Shown here: one piece after another, positions 10,592 to 19,709 of the stretch | How the letters are laid out: each line of letters starts with the position of its first letter | How positions within the stretch are numbered: the first letter of the stretch is position 1 | Assembly: GCA_023461275.1 (NCBI GenBank) | Contig: JAEYMI010000022.1 | Coordinates: 54,633-118,632, forward strand | Direction of reading: 5' to 3' | DNA from: Actinomycetes bacterium | GTDB taxonomy: Bacteria; Actinomycetota; Actinomycetes; Mycobacteriales; Mycobacteriaceae | DNA length: 64,000 nt | Notes under the pieces: generated by a model | The model's input: only the letters and a program-made list of their open reading frames with translations | Databases searched by the model: none | What the model was told of the DNA's origin: nothing | Position numbers and translations under genes: made by a program

Positions 10592-11521
10592 CTATTTGGT
10601 CTTGGGGGCGAGATACTTCGCGAGCATCGCCGCGATCACGTTGAGTACCGCGATGATGATGATCAGCGTGAGAGCCGCACCCCAGTAGTAGAACGACGAT
10701 GCCGGCTGGCTGGCCGCCCACATGTCCTTGATGAACAACGGGAGCGAATTCATGCCGCCCTCTAAGGGATCGGTCTTGACCAGCGAGCTCGCCGGACCGG
10801 CCAGGATGAGGACCGGAGCGGTCTCACCCATCACGCGGGCGATCGCGAGGAAGATGCCCGAGAGCATGCCCGACATCGCCGTGGGGATGACGATCCGCAT
10901 GATCGTCTTCCACTTCGGGATACCGAGTGCGTACGACGCCTCGCGCAGCTCGTCGGGAACGAGCTTGAGCATCTCCTCACAGGAGCGCACGACGATCGGC
11001 ACCATCAGCAGGATCAGCGCCAGGCTGACCATGAATGCGCTTTGCCCCATCGACAGTCCGATGACGAACACGGTGAAGATGAACAGCGTCGCCACGATCG
11101 ACGGCACGCCGGCGAGGATGTCGACCATGAAGCTGACCGGCTTGACCAGCTTCGATGTCGGGTACTCGACCAGCATGACCGCGGTCATCACCGCGATCGG
11201 CACCGAGATCACCGTCGCGATGAGTGCCTGGATGATCGACCCGACGATAGCGGGCGCAACACCGGCACCGTACTGCGTCGTGGTGTCGATGCCGTAGCCG
11301 TCGCCGAACCACCAGTTGGGGTCGGTGATGGCTGAGAAGCCTTGGGAGATAACCGTTCCCATCAACCAGACGAGCGGGATAACGCCCAGCACAAAGCATA
11401 CACCGAACACGACCCACGCGAGATTGTTGCGGATCTTCCGCGAGGTCGAGATCTGCTTGAAGGCCGTGGGGCTCTGCTTGGCAGGCCCGCCTCCGGAGAC
11501 CTCGTCGACTGTGAGCGTCAT
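10592..11521 (-). CDS. pstA: Phosphate ABC transporter permease PstA
   Basis: This is one of the two membrane permeases of the Pst phosphate importer (309 residues). It has six predicted membrane segments and the permease EAA-like loop around LREASYALGIPKWKTIMRIVIPTAMSG, which contacts PstB. The hydrophilic N-terminal 35 residues are cytoplasmic. Its ATG overlaps the pstC stop codon by 4 bp (ATGA), showing translational coupling. Confidence 0.95.
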   Translation of the reverse strand: MTLTVDEVSGGGPAKQSPTAFKQISTSRKIRNNLAWVVFGVCFVLGVIPLVWLMGTVISQGFSAITDPNWWFGDGYGIDTTTQYGAGVAPAIVGSIIQALIATVISVPIAVMTAVMLVEYPTSKLVKPVSFMVDILAGVPSIVATLFIFTVFVIGLSMGQSAFMVSLALILLMVPIVVRSCEEMLKLVPDELREASYALGIPKWKTIMRIVIPTAMSGMLSGIFLAIARVMGETAPVLILAGPASSLVKTDPLEGGMNSLPLFIKDMWAASQPASSFYYWGAALTLIIIIAVLNVIAAMLAKYLAPKTK

Positions 11522-12600
11522 CCGTTGACCTTTCCACCGGCGACCGTACGGGCGACCGCGTTGACGACGAAGGTCAGTACGAAGAGCACCAGACCGGCTG
11601 CAATGTAAGCACTTTGGGTGTCCCGGCTACCGATGAACTCACCGACGTCGCGGGCGATCTTCGACGCGAAGGTGTCGCCGCCCTCGAACAGCGACCACTT
11701 GAGCCGACCGACCGCGGCACTCAGGATGATCATCACCGCGATCGTCTCACCGAGAGCTCGACCGAGGGCGAGCATGGCGCCGGCGATGATGCCCGACCGG
11801 CTGTACGGGAACGAGGTCATCCGGATGACCTCCCACTTGGTGGCGCCCAGCGCGAGCGCCGCCTCTTTCTGCCCACTCGGGGTCTGCCGCAGCACTTCTC
11901 GGCTGATCGAGGTGATGATGGGGAGCATCATGATCGCGAGCACGATGCCGGCGGTGAAGATGGTGCCGCCACCGCTGATCGACGTCTTGCCGGTGCCGAA
12001 GAGGAAGAACCATCCGAAGGTCGAGTTCAGCCATTCGGCGAACGGCGCGATCACCGGCGCGAGGATGTAGATACCCCACAGACCGAAGATGATCGACGGG
12101 ACCGCGGCCAGCAGGTCGATGACCGCGGCCATCGGCCGCGAGATCCGCGAGGGCGCGTACTCCACCAGGAACACCGCGATACCGATCGCGACCGGGGTCG
12201 CGATGGCCAGCGCGAAGAACGAGCTGAGGACGGTGGCGCGGAACAACTCCCAGATGCCGAACCGAACGTTGTCGTCGTCGAAGTTGGCTGCGCCGACGTT
12301 CCAGTCGGAGGAGAAGATGAAGTTGGCATTGTTGGCGACCAACGCCGGGATGGCGTCGATGACCAGCGATATGCCGATCGCCGTGATCAAGATGATCACG
12401 AACAGACCGGTACCGCGCGCCAGATAGGAGAAGATCCGGTCGGCCGCGGCTCCCCGGTGGCTGCTCAGGCCCGGGTGAATGTGTTCTTCGATGTCTCGTT
12501 CGTCTTCTGGACTCAGGTTGGTCTCCGGGTCGTCGTCCGGGGAGCCCGGCGGGGTTGCCGCCGGGCTCCGGTCGACGCCGGTGGTGTCATCCACTGACAT
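11518..12600 (-). CDS. pstC: Phosphate ABC transporter permease PstC
   Basis: This is the second permease of the Pst importer (360 residues). A charged N-terminal extension of about 65 residues precedes six membrane segments. The ATPase-contact loop is visible as GQKEAALALGATKWEVIRM. PstC starts 53 bp after pstS and overlaps pstA. The long acidic N-terminus is common in actinobacterial PstC proteins. Confidence 0.95.
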   Translation of the reverse strand: MSVDDTTGVDRSPAATPPGSPDDDPETNLSPEDERDIEEHIHPGLSSHRGAAADRIFSYLARGTGLFVIILITAIGISLVIDAIPALVANNANFIFSSDWNVGAANFDDDNVRFGIWELFRATVLSSFFALAIATPVAIGIAVFLVEYAPSRISRPMAAVIDLLAAVPSIIFGLWGIYILAPVIAPFAEWLNSTFGWFFLFGTGKTSISGGGTIFTAGIVLAIMMLPIITSISREVLRQTPSGQKEAALALGATKWEVIRMTSFPYSRSGIIAGAMLALGRALGETIAVMIILSAAVGRLKWSLFEGGDTFASKIARDVGEFIGSRDTQSAYIAAGLVLFVLTFVVNAVARTVAGGKVNG

Positions 12601-12653
12601 ATCTCAGTTCACTCACTCGGGGTTGTCGATTCTTTGTTGGGGGAAATCCGGTG

Positions 12654-13778
12654 TTACTGGATCGCCGAGATGGAAGCGTTCAGCTTCGTCTGGAAATCAG
12701 CAGGCAGCGGAATGTAACCGGCATTCTGCAGCTCCTGGCCCTGGTTCTGCGGGCTGGCGGCAACAGACAGGAAGGTCTTGACGCCCTGACCGATTGCGGC
12801 ATCCGGGTACTTGGAGCACACGATGGAATATGTTGCCAGAACGATCGGGTAGGCGCCCGCCTGCGTCGGCTTGTAGAACGACGAGGTGTCGATGACCATG
12901 TTGTGGTTGTCCGGACCGTTCTTCAGGGTGGCCGACTCGATGGTCTTGCCGCCGGACTCAGCGGTCAGTGCAACACCGGTCTTGTCCTGGTCGGTGATGA
13001 TCTTGGCCATCGCCAGCTTGTTGGACTGGGCGAAGGCCCACTCGACGTAGGCGATCGAACCGTTGGTCGGCGTCACCGCGCCACCCACACCGGGGTTGCC
13101 CTGCTTGCCCTCGCCGACGCCACCGTTGAAGGTCTTGCCCGCGCCCTTGTCCCAGCCGCCGGCAGCGGTCAGGTACTTCTGGAAGTTGTCGGTGGTGCCG
13201 GACTGGTCGGCACGGTAGATCACCGAGATGGCCAGGTCAGGGAAGGTCTTGCCCTCGTTCTCAGCGGCGATGGCCGGATCATTCCAGTTCTTGATCGCAC
13301 CGGAGAAGATCTTGGCCAGAGTCGGTCCCGACAGTGCGACGTCGGAGACGCCCGGCACGTTGTAGACCACTGCGATCGGGCCGAACACGAGCGGCAGCTG
13401 CCACGCCTCGGCACCGCCGCAACGCTGTGCGGCCGGAGCGACTTCGGCTTCCTTCAGCGGCGAGTCGGAGCCGCCGAAGTCGGTGAGGTTCTGGGTGAAA
13501 TCGGACACACCCTGGCCCGAACCGCCACCACCGTACGAGAGTTCGTAGCCAGGGCAGGTCTTGGCGAACGATGTCGAGAAGATCTTCATCGCGTTGGCCT
13601 GAGCGGTCGAACCGCTCGCCTTCAGCGACTGCTTGCCTTCACATTTGATGTCGGCAACCTTGGATGCGGGCGCCGCGGACTCGGTGCCCTTATCGGCGTT
13701 GCTGCTGCAGGCCCCCAGGACCAGCGCCGACGTCGCAAGTGCCGACGCTACGGCCACGCTGGAACGACTCAGTTTCAC
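12654..13778 (-). CDS. pstS: Phosphate-binding lipoprotein PstS
   Basis: This is the extracytoplasmic phosphate-binding component of the Pst importer. I choose GTG 13778 because a GGAGG lies 6 bp upstream (13785-13789), giving 374 residues; the open frame continues further upstream without such support. The N-terminus is a lipoprotein signal ending LVLGAC. Phosphate-binding segments typical of PstS are present (ASGSTAQA near residue 55, DFGGSDSPL, IYRADQSGTTDNF). It is the first gene of the operon and has a PHO-box-like repeat upstream. Confidence 0.95.
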   Translation of the reverse strand: MKLSRSSVAVASALATSALVLGACSSNADKGTESAAPASKVADIKCEGKQSLKASGSTAQANAMKIFSTSFAKTCPGYELSYGGGGSGQGVSDFTQNLTDFGGSDSPLKEAEVAPAAQRCGGAEAWQLPLVFGPIAVVYNVPGVSDVALSGPTLAKIFSGAIKNWNDPAIAAENEGKTFPDLAISVIYRADQSGTTDNFQKYLTAAGGWDKGAGKTFNGGVGEGKQGNPGVGGAVTPTNGSIAYVEWAFAQSNKLAMAKIITDQDKTGVALTAESGGKTIESATLKNGPDNHNMVIDTSSFYKPTQAGAYPIVLATYSIVCSKYPDAAIGQGVKTFLSVAASPQNQGQELQNAGYIPLPADFQTKLNASISAIQ

Positions 13779-13870
13779 AGAATTCCTCCACATTAAAAAC
13801 ACGGCCGTACGCCAGTGCGTCGAACCCGGTCGAAACGACCCTAGGGAGGCCTGATGGACAGACCCCCTTG

Positions 13871-13892
13871 GGAAGGTGAACGGAAGATGAAT
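13871..13892 (-). promoter_or_regulatory. PHO-box-like 11-bp direct repeat before pstS
   Basis: Read on the minus strand, ATTCATCTTCC is followed directly by GTTCACCTTCC; the two 11-bp units differ at two positions. This is the direct-repeat form of actinobacterial phosphate-response sites, 93 bp before the pstS start. A third GTTCA lies just upstream. Confidence 0.65.
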
Positions 13893-14026
13893 TGAACCCA
13901 CGTTGAGCGGTATTAAGGCAGGTTAACTAGTCAATTCGCCGAATGAACATATGGCCGAACGCGATATATCGGTCGGCCCGCGGGCAACGATACGACGTGC
14001 GGGCCGACACACTGGGGGCAAGCGAT

Positions 14027-14328
14027 ATGGACCTGGAACGACTGCTGGGCGAGCTCGCCCAACTGCAGCATGAAGTCGATCTGTGTTGGCTGCCGGCACC
14101 GGCATCGGCGCGATCCCGGCTGCGATTGCGGGCGTACTGTCGGTATCAAAAGTGTTGGCGTGGATAGGAATTGCCATCACCGGCGCGGTGGCCATCATCT
14201 CGACGACGGTCACTCAGGTGCAGGCCCTGAACGTGGAGACCAACAACGGACTCGCGTTTCCCGACGGCGTATGGCCGAAGGCCGTCACCGGTCGATACGA
14301 CGATGCCTCGCGATGGGTGGCGAAGTGA
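14027..14328 (+). pseudogene. Small membrane protein, one frame break near 14080
   Basis: Two frames join into a sensible protein of about 101 residues if one G is restored near 14080. The first frame gives MDLERLLGELAQLQHEVD, an amphipathic helix. The second, from 14083, gives a hydrophobic segment (GTGIGAIPAAIAG and AWIGIAITGAVAIIS) and a short soluble tail ending at 14328. I do not recognise the family. Without the repair, only an 81-residue GTG-started reading (14083-14328) is possible. It sits between pstS and the iron-box cluster, in the same direction as the cluster. Confidence 0.4.
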
Positions 14329-14485
14329 CGCACGAACCGTGGGGCTCCCCGCGGCGGTAGGCGTCGTCGGACTCGTGGCGGTCATCGTCCTGGCCCGACG
14401 TCGACCGCCCGCGAGGCGAGCGATCCGGATCACGATGGCATCGAACGCATCGCGACGCAGGCCGCCCCCCGGCCGGGCGGAACTA

Positions 14486-14504
14486 CCCGGTTAGGGTGCC
14501 CTTT
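14486..14504 (+). promoter_or_regulatory. Weak IdeR/DtxR-like iron box
   Basis: The site reads CCCGGTTAGGGTGCCCTTT. It matches the mycobacterial IdeR consensus TTAGGTTAGGCTAACCTAA at 11 of 19 positions by my count. It lies 36 bp before the start of the condensation-like gene, and similar, better sites precede the following operons, which is the main reason for listing it. Confidence 0.4.
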
Positions 14505-14540
14505 GGTAGCCTCGTCGCAGATTCTGATGAGCCATCTCTC

Positions 14541-15818
14541 ATGACCGTCACCTCGTCGACGCCACACCAACGTTTGCTCCGGCTGACCCGGTCGGGTACC
14601 CGCGTGGCCGCGGTCGATCTGCAGCACAGTCATCGTCGTTCCGCCGCGATCTTCGGCCCCGTCGCTGTCCCTGATCGCGTCGAAGCCATCCGACGTCTTC
14701 GCGCGATGGTCGACGCGGGCCCGGCACTGCGACTGTGTCTGCAACCGTCGACGACGTCACGACGATGGCGTCGCGCCGACGCCGACATCGCCGACGCGGT
14801 CATCGAGGTCCCTGATTCGCACGACCCCCTGGTGTTACTCGACCGACTACACCGCCTCCCCGAGTCCGGACTGCGGGTGGCGCTCGCCGGCAACTACGTC
14901 GCCATCGATTTCAGCCATGGCCTCGGGGACACCGCGTTCTGCCAGGCCGTCGCCGACGTCGTGGTCGGCGCGGTCACGCTCGACGACCCGCACTGGGACG
15001 CCTATCGCCATCGGGTGTCCCCGCTGGCGGCGGCCGGCCTGGCGACCTTCGGGTCAGATCCCCGACGACTCTGGCGGTTGGGCGGCCTGCACCGTCGTCG
15101 CCCGATCCCCGACCCGGGACCGGCCGGCGATCCACACCCGGTCTCGCGCACCGCGCCCACCGCCCGGATGGTTCGCCTTCCCGCCGACGACGTCGCCCGG
15201 CTGCGCACGCTACGCGACCGGCATCGTCCGGGGGTTTCGATGTTCGCCATCTACACGATCGCGCTCATCCGAGCACTGTCCGACGCCGGGATCTCGCTGA
15301 CACCCGCGGTCACCATCCCCTTCGACGTCAGGCCCTACCTGCCCGCCGGCATCGACACCCTCGCGACGTTCTCGGCCGGGCTGGCCTTCCCGATCGGGCC
15401 CGACACCGCACCCCACAGCCTGCAGGCGCTGCTGACCGAGTCGGCCTCATGCGGACGTCCGGTGGCCAACATGCTGGTCAGTACCGCCAAGATCCGGCTC
15501 GCGTCCCGCGAACAACTCGCCGCCGACCACTGGGCACTCGTCGGCGACACCCCGCGAGCCGACCTGCTGCATTCGTTCGTCGGGCGGCTTCCGCAGACCG
15601 ACGCGATCAGGTTTCTCGATCCCGCCGCGGCGTCGAATTACACGGTGAGCGACCCGATTTCACCGCGGGGGATCACCGTGACGTCGGCGATGATCGGCGA
15701 CGGCGCCCTGTGCATGTCGGCGGCATTTCACGACGAGCATCTGGATGCGGATCGGATCGACCGGGCGATCTCCGGCATTGCGGGTGCGATCGAGTCCACG
15801 ATCAGGACGCCAGGTTAG
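14541..15818 (+). CDS. Condensation-domain-like / Pap-type acyltransferase
   Basis: This 425-residue stand-alone protein resembles the CoA-dependent acyltransferase superfamily that includes NRPS condensation domains and polyketide-associated acyltransferases. The catalytic HxxxD motif is HGLGD at residues 126-130, preceded by VAIDFS, at the usual distance from the N-terminus. ATG 14541 is preferred over the in-frame upstream codon at 14496, which would lie on the iron-box-like site. Within the cluster it could join a carrier-bound aromatic acid to an alcohol or amine, such as a sugar. Its stop codon lies inside the next iron-box-like site. Sequence drift is high, so the family call is moderate. 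Confidence 0.65.
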   Translation: MTVTSSTPHQRLLRLTRSGTRVAAVDLQHSHRRSAAIFGPVAVPDRVEAIRRLRAMVDAGPALRLCLQPSTTSRRWRRADADIADAVIEVPDSHDPLVLLDRLHRLPESGLRVALAGNYVAIDFSHGLGDTAFCQAVADVVVGAVTLDDPHWDAYRHRVSPLAAAGLATFGSDPRRLWRLGGLHRRRPIPDPGPAGDPHPVSRTAPTARMVRLPADDVARLRTLRDRHRPGVSMFAIYTIALIRALSDAGISLTPAVTIPFDVRPYLPAGIDTLATFSAGLAFPIGPDTAPHSLQALLTESASCGRPVANMLVSTAKIRLASREQLAADHWALVGDTPRADLLHSFVGRLPQTDAIRFLDPAAASNYTVSDPISPRGITVTSAMIGDGALCMSAAFHDEHLDADRIDRAISGIAGAIESTIRTPG

Positions 15819-15860
15819 CCTTTCCTTAGGTGGTGGGTTAGGCTACCAAGGCTTACCTTA
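15810..15860 (+). promoter_or_regulatory. Cluster of overlapping iron boxes before the glycan operon
   Basis: Three sites resemble the IdeR consensus: CCAGGTTAGCCTTTCCTTA at 15810-15828 (13 of 19), a second around TTAGGCTACC at 15833-15851 (12 of 19), and CAAGGCTTACCTTA at 15847-15860 (one good half). Tandem iron boxes are usual in strongly iron-repressed mycobacterial promoters. The next gene starts at 15885, so the boxes cover the expected promoter. Confidence 0.65.
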
Positions 15861-15884
15861 CCTGCGATCGAAGGTTTTCAGTCC

Positions 15885-16862
15885 GTGTCACAGCCATCTC
15901 CGGCACAGCCCGCGCCCGCGGTGGCACCGACCCTGTCGATCGTCATCTGCTGCTACACCGCCCGCCGACTCGACCAGTTGCACGCCGCCGTGCTCAGCGC
16001 GGTCGGCCAACTCGGAGCCGACGACGAGGTCATCGTGGTCGTCGACCACAACCCCGACCTGTTCGCGACGCTGCACGCCGACATCACGGTCCGCGACGAC
16101 CGGGTGCGCGTGCTGGCCAACACCGAGACCAACGGATTGTCGGGGGCGCGTAACACCGGAGTCGGCGCGGCCGTCGGTGGCGTGGTCGTCTTCCTCGACG
16201 ACGACGCAGCCTTCGACGCGGGCGCACTCGACGCCGTGCGCAACCGGTTCGCCGGCACCGAGGTGATAGCGATCGGTGGCGCGGTGCTGGCCCGATGGTC
16301 CGACGACGCCGAACCTGGTTGGTTCCCATCGGAATTCGGTTGGGTGGTGGGCTGCGACTACCGCGGTCTGCCCGCCGACGGCGCCACGATCCGCAACCCG
16401 ATCGGTGCCGCGATGGCGGTCCGACGCGAGGCACTGGTCGAGATCGGCGGCTTCTCGCGCCACCTCGGCCGACGCGGCACCTTCCCCGCCGGGTGCGAAG
16501 AGACTTTGATGGGAATCGTTCTGCACGAACGCTTTCCGAGCTCGGTCATCGTCCGCGACACGGGGCTGCGAGTACACCATCACGTGCCACGAGACCGCGC
16601 GACGTTCGACTACTTCCTTCGACGCTGCTACCAGGAGGGCCGGTCCAAGGCCATCCTGGCGAAGCTGACCTCGGCCGACAGCGCATTGTCCAGCGAACGC
16701 GGATACGCGACACGCACGCTGCCGTCCGGGGTGTGGCTGCACCGGCGTCAACCCTTGCGCGTGCTGGCGCTGGTCGTCGGATTAGCGGTCACCACAGCAG
16801 GTTTCGTCACCGGAACGGTGAATCACGCTCTACATCGACGTACTGGGGAGGATGTTCGATGA
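15885..16862 (+). CDS. GT2 family glycosyltransferase
   Basis: This is a 325-residue inverting glycosyltransferase of the GT-A fold, family 2. It has the nucleotide-binding SIVICCYTARRL (about 18-29), NGLSGARNTG (83-92) and the metal-binding DDD at residues 105-107. A possible acceptor-side GCEET motif is near residue 205. One C-terminal hydrophobic stretch (VLALVVGLAVTTAGFV) may anchor it to the membrane. It is the first gene of a five-gene run with 4-bp overlaps. The sugar and acceptor cannot be told. GTG start immediately follows the iron-box cluster. Confidence 0.88.
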   Translation: MSQPSPAQPAPAVAPTLSIVICCYTARRLDQLHAAVLSAVGQLGADDEVIVVVDHNPDLFATLHADITVRDDRVRVLANTETNGLSGARNTGVGAAVGGVVVFLDDDAAFDAGALDAVRNRFAGTEVIAIGGAVLARWSDDAEPGWFPSEFGWVVGCDYRGLPADGATIRNPIGAAMAVRREALVEIGGFSRHLGRRGTFPAGCEETLMGIVLHERFPSSVIVRDTGLRVHHHVPRDRATFDYFLRRCYQEGRSKAILAKLTSADSALSSERGYATRTLPSGVWLHRRQPLRVLALVVGLAVTTAGFVTGTVNHALHRRTGEDVR

Positions 16863-17590
16863 CGACCACAATCGGTTCCGTGCTGCGTGATCCACGCACC
16901 GCACGATTCGCCGGCCTGACGCTACTGCTCTATTTCGCCGCCGAATGGGTGGTCGCGGCGAGCTGGCGCGGACAGTACGGTTATCGTGCCATCCCGACCG
17001 GCCCGCTGGGTATCGAGTTCTGTGGTCCGCGCGGCAACTGGCCGTGTAGCGCGCTGTACCCGGTGATGAACGTCGGGTTCGCCGTCACCGGCGTCGCGAT
17101 CGCCGTGCTCGCGGTGACCTGGCTGGCGCGGCGCGCCATCCCCGTCGCCGGCGGAGTGGCACTGATCCTCAGCGGCGCCGGGTTGCTCATCGCCGGAATC
17201 ATCACGCAGCGTGTCGATTACGACGCACACGTGGCGGCCATGTCGGTGTTCTACGTGTTCGGCGCGCTGGGCGTCCTGTTCATCGGGGCATCCGATGCCA
17301 CCGGGTTGTCGGTGCCGGCGCGTGCCGCGCTGATCATGGGTGGTGCACTGGCCACCGTCGCGTACTTCGCCTTCGTCAGCGGGATCACCGGCTGGCTCGG
17401 CGACGGCGGCACCGAACGCGCCATCATCTACCCGATCCTCATCAGCCTGCTCGTCGCCGGCGTGACCGGCGGCAATCACGGCGGTTACCGCGTGGCAGGC
17501 GCCGCGAGCGCGACGGACCAGCCGGCGATCGACGATGCATCCGGCGCGACGGACGAGCCCGAGCTCGCCGCCACCCGGAACCCCGCATGA
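16859..17590 (+). CDS. DUF998-like multi-pass membrane protein
   Basis: This 243-residue integral membrane protein starts with ATG overlapping the upstream stop (ATGA); the open frame extends further upstream but only inside the glycosyltransferase gene. It has about six membrane segments. The segment CGPRGNWPCSALYPVMNVGF resembles DUF998 proteins, which carry a WP...MN.GF signature. DUF998 has no established reaction. The C-terminal 30 residues are hydrophilic. Its location between a glycosyltransferase and a GH16 lipoprotein suggests a part in the same envelope glycan process. Confidence 0.7.
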   Translation: MTTTIGSVLRDPRTARFAGLTLLLYFAAEWVVAASWRGQYGYRAIPTGPLGIEFCGPRGNWPCSALYPVMNVGFAVTGVAIAVLAVTWLARRAIPVAGGVALILSGAGLLIAGIITQRVDYDAHVAAMSVFYVFGALGVLFIGASDATGLSVPARAALIMGGALATVAYFAFVSGITGWLGDGGTERAIIYPILISLLVAGVTGGNHGGYRVAGAASATDQPAIDDASGATDEPELAATRNPA

Positions 17591-18432
17591 TCCGCGGTAT
17601 CGGCGGACGCAACGGCTCGCGGCAGGTGAGCCGCTGTGTGTCCGCGGCATCGATGCTGATGGTGGCCGGTACCGTCGCGGCTTGTTCGTCGGCCTTCGGG
17701 GCCGCCTCCCACCAGGACAAGGCGCCGGGCATCATCTTCGCCGACGAATTCGACGGCGACGAGGGTCCCGTCGGCGCACTGTGGCAGACCGAAACCGGCG
17801 GCGGCGGTTGGGGAAACAACGAGGCACAGGTCTACACCGACCGGGCGGAGAACGTCCGCGTCGACGGCCGCGGTCACCTTGAGATCAACGCGCGCTTCGA
17901 CGGCACCACCATCACCAGCGCCCGCCTGACCACCCGTCGGCACGCGAGTGTGACCTACGGGCGAGTCGAAGCCCGCATCTCCCTGCCCGCCGGCAAGGGT
18001 CTGCATCCGGCATTCTGGTTGCTCGGCGACAATCTCGACGCGGTGGGCTGGCCCGCCTCCGGTGAGATCGACGTCATCGAAACCCTCAACGACGCAGCAC
18101 AATTCCACACCGGCGTACACGCGCCGCGGAAGTCGTCGGAGCGGGGACAGAACGTGATGGTCAGCGGCACCCCGCCGACACCCTTGGCCGGTGAGTTCCA
18201 CAACTACTGGATGATCAAGTCCCCCGGCCGAATCGAAACCGGTATCGACAAGACGTCGCTGTTCGTGGTGACCCGCGCCGATCTCGCGGCCGATGCGCAA
18301 TGGGTGTTCGACGCACCGTTCCATGTGCTCCTCAATCTCGCGGTGGGCGGCGATTGGCCAGGGCCACCGGATGATTCGACGCCCAACCCCGCCACGATGC
18401 TCGTCGACTGGGTCCGGGTGACAGCGCTGTGA
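17587..18432 (+). CDS. GH16 family glycoside hydrolase lipoprotein
   Basis: This is a 281-residue exported lipoprotein: a signal peptide with lipobox ending VAAC at Cys33, then one glycoside hydrolase family 16 domain. The catalytic ExDxxE motif is intact as EIDVIE (residues 160-165), with the usual FADEFDG entry and FHVLLNLAVGGDWPG exit motifs. GH16 enzymes cut beta-1,3/1,4-glucans or galactans and some act as transglycosylases. Placed in a biosynthetic operon, it more likely trims or remodels the exported glycan than digests food. It overlaps both neighbours by 4 bp. Confidence 0.88.
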   Translation: MIRGIGGRNGSRQVSRCVSAASMLMVAGTVAACSSAFGAASHQDKAPGIIFADEFDGDEGPVGALWQTETGGGGWGNNEAQVYTDRAENVRVDGRGHLEINARFDGTTITSARLTTRRHASVTYGRVEARISLPAGKGLHPAFWLLGDNLDAVGWPASGEIDVIETLNDAAQFHTGVHAPRKSSERGQNVMVSGTPPTPLAGEFHNYWMIKSPGRIETGIDKTSLFVVTRADLAADAQWVFDAPFHVLLNLAVGGDWPGPPDDSTPNPATMLVDWVRVTAL

Positions 18433-19709
18433 ACCACTCCATAGACAACAAACCCATGACCGAGATCACGTTGCAGTCCGCGATGGTGTCCGACGGCCGT
18501 CCCGAATGGGACGGCGCCACCTGGATCGGCATCCTCGACACCGCCCCGATCCAGGCCACTGGCGACGAGATCATCTGCGGCACACCTACGTCGGCGGACG
18601 GCTACCGGCACGCGCGGATACTGATCCGCGACGGTCACCGTCCACTGCACTTCGTCAGCACCCCGATCGAGGGCGGCCGGGTTCGCCTACCGCTCCCCGA
18701 CACTCCCACTGACTCCGCCGAGACTGATACCGACGGTGTACCACTGCCGTCGATCTCGGTGGTGCTGTGTACGCGCGAGCGTCCCGACCAACTACGTGGC
18801 GCCCTCGAATCACTCTGTCGCATCGACTATCCCGACTACGAGGTGATCGTCGTCGACAATGCCCCGAGCACCGATGCCACCGAACGAGTCGTCGCCGAGT
18901 TCGACGATCCGCGCGTCCGGCGTGTACTCGCGCCGGTCGCAGGCCTCTCGTCGGCACGCAATGTCGGCGTGCGGGCGGCCGGCCACGATATCGTCGCCTT
19001 CACCGACGACGACGTTGTCGCCGACGTCGGCTGGTTACGCGGACTGGCACGGGGATTCGCCCGGTCAACCGATGTCGCGTGCGTCAGCGGGCTGGTGCCC
19101 AGCGGCGAATTGCGCACGCTGCCACAGGCTTACTTCGATTGGCGGGTGTCCTGGGCGGACAACACCGACGCGCGGGTCTACCGGTTGAGCGACCCACCCC
19201 CGGACGTGCCGTTGTTCCCATTCCAGGTCGGCGTCTACGGGACCGGCGCCAATTTCGCGGTCCGACGCGACGCCGTCGCCGAGCTCGGCTTCTTCGACGA
19301 ACGTCTCGGCGCGGGAACCGCCACTCGCGGCGGCGAGGACCTCGACATTTTCTTCCGGATGCTGGTCGCCGGCCATGCGCTGGCCGTCGAACCGTCGTCG
19401 ATCATCTGGCACCGACACCGAAGTGACAACGACGCCTTGATGTCTCAGGCCCGCGGCTACGGCGTCGGCCTGGGCGCATGGCTGTCCAAGGTCGCGATCA
19501 CGCGGCAGTATCGACGCCTGGCACTGTCGGTGCTTCGACGTCGGCTGAGCGCGGTGGCCCGCGCCGGGGCCGCCTACGGGGCGATCGCGGCACCCCCGCC
19601 GGAGTTCCTGTCCACGGTGCCCTCATCGGTCGGCCGGGTGGAGGTCTTCTCCGTCCTGGCCGGGCCTCGCGCGCTGTGGCGCGCACATCGGGAGCGGAAG
19701 CGATCATGA
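18429..19709 (+). CDS. GT2 family glycosyltransferase with N-terminal extension
   Basis: This 426-residue protein has about 105 residues of unassigned N-terminal sequence followed by a GT-A family 2 domain: SISVVLCTRERPDQL (108-122), GLSSARNVG (172-180), and the metal-binding TDDD at 192-195. ATRGGEDLDIFFRML gives the downstream ED catalytic region. No membrane segment is clear. GTG 18429 overlaps the GH16 stop (GTGA). A related glycosyltransferase opens the operon, so at least two sugars may be transferred. Confidence 0.86.
   Translation: MNHSIDNKPMTEITLQSAMVSDGRPEWDGATWIGILDTAPIQATGDEIICGTPTSADGYRHARILIRDGHRPLHFVSTPIEGGRVRLPLPDTPTDSAETDTDGVPLPSISVVLCTRERPDQLRGALESLCRIDYPDYEVIVVDNAPSTDATERVVAEFDDPRVRRVLAPVAGLSSARNVGVRAAGHDIVAFTDDDVVADVGWLRGLARGFARSTDVACVSGLVPSGELRTLPQAYFDWRVSWADNTDARVYRLSDPPPDVPLFPFQVGVYGTGANFAVRRDAVAELGFFDERLGAGTATRGGEDLDIFFRMLVAGHALAVEPSSIIWHRHRSDNDALMSQARGYGVGLGAWLSKVAITRQYRRLALSVLRRRLSAVARAGAAYGAIAAPPPEFLSTVPSSVGRVEVFSVLAGPRALWRAHRERKRS

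Noticed and set aside
11614..12597. 327-codon open frame antisense to pstC
   Set aside because: Shadow frame of a clearly conserved permease gene.
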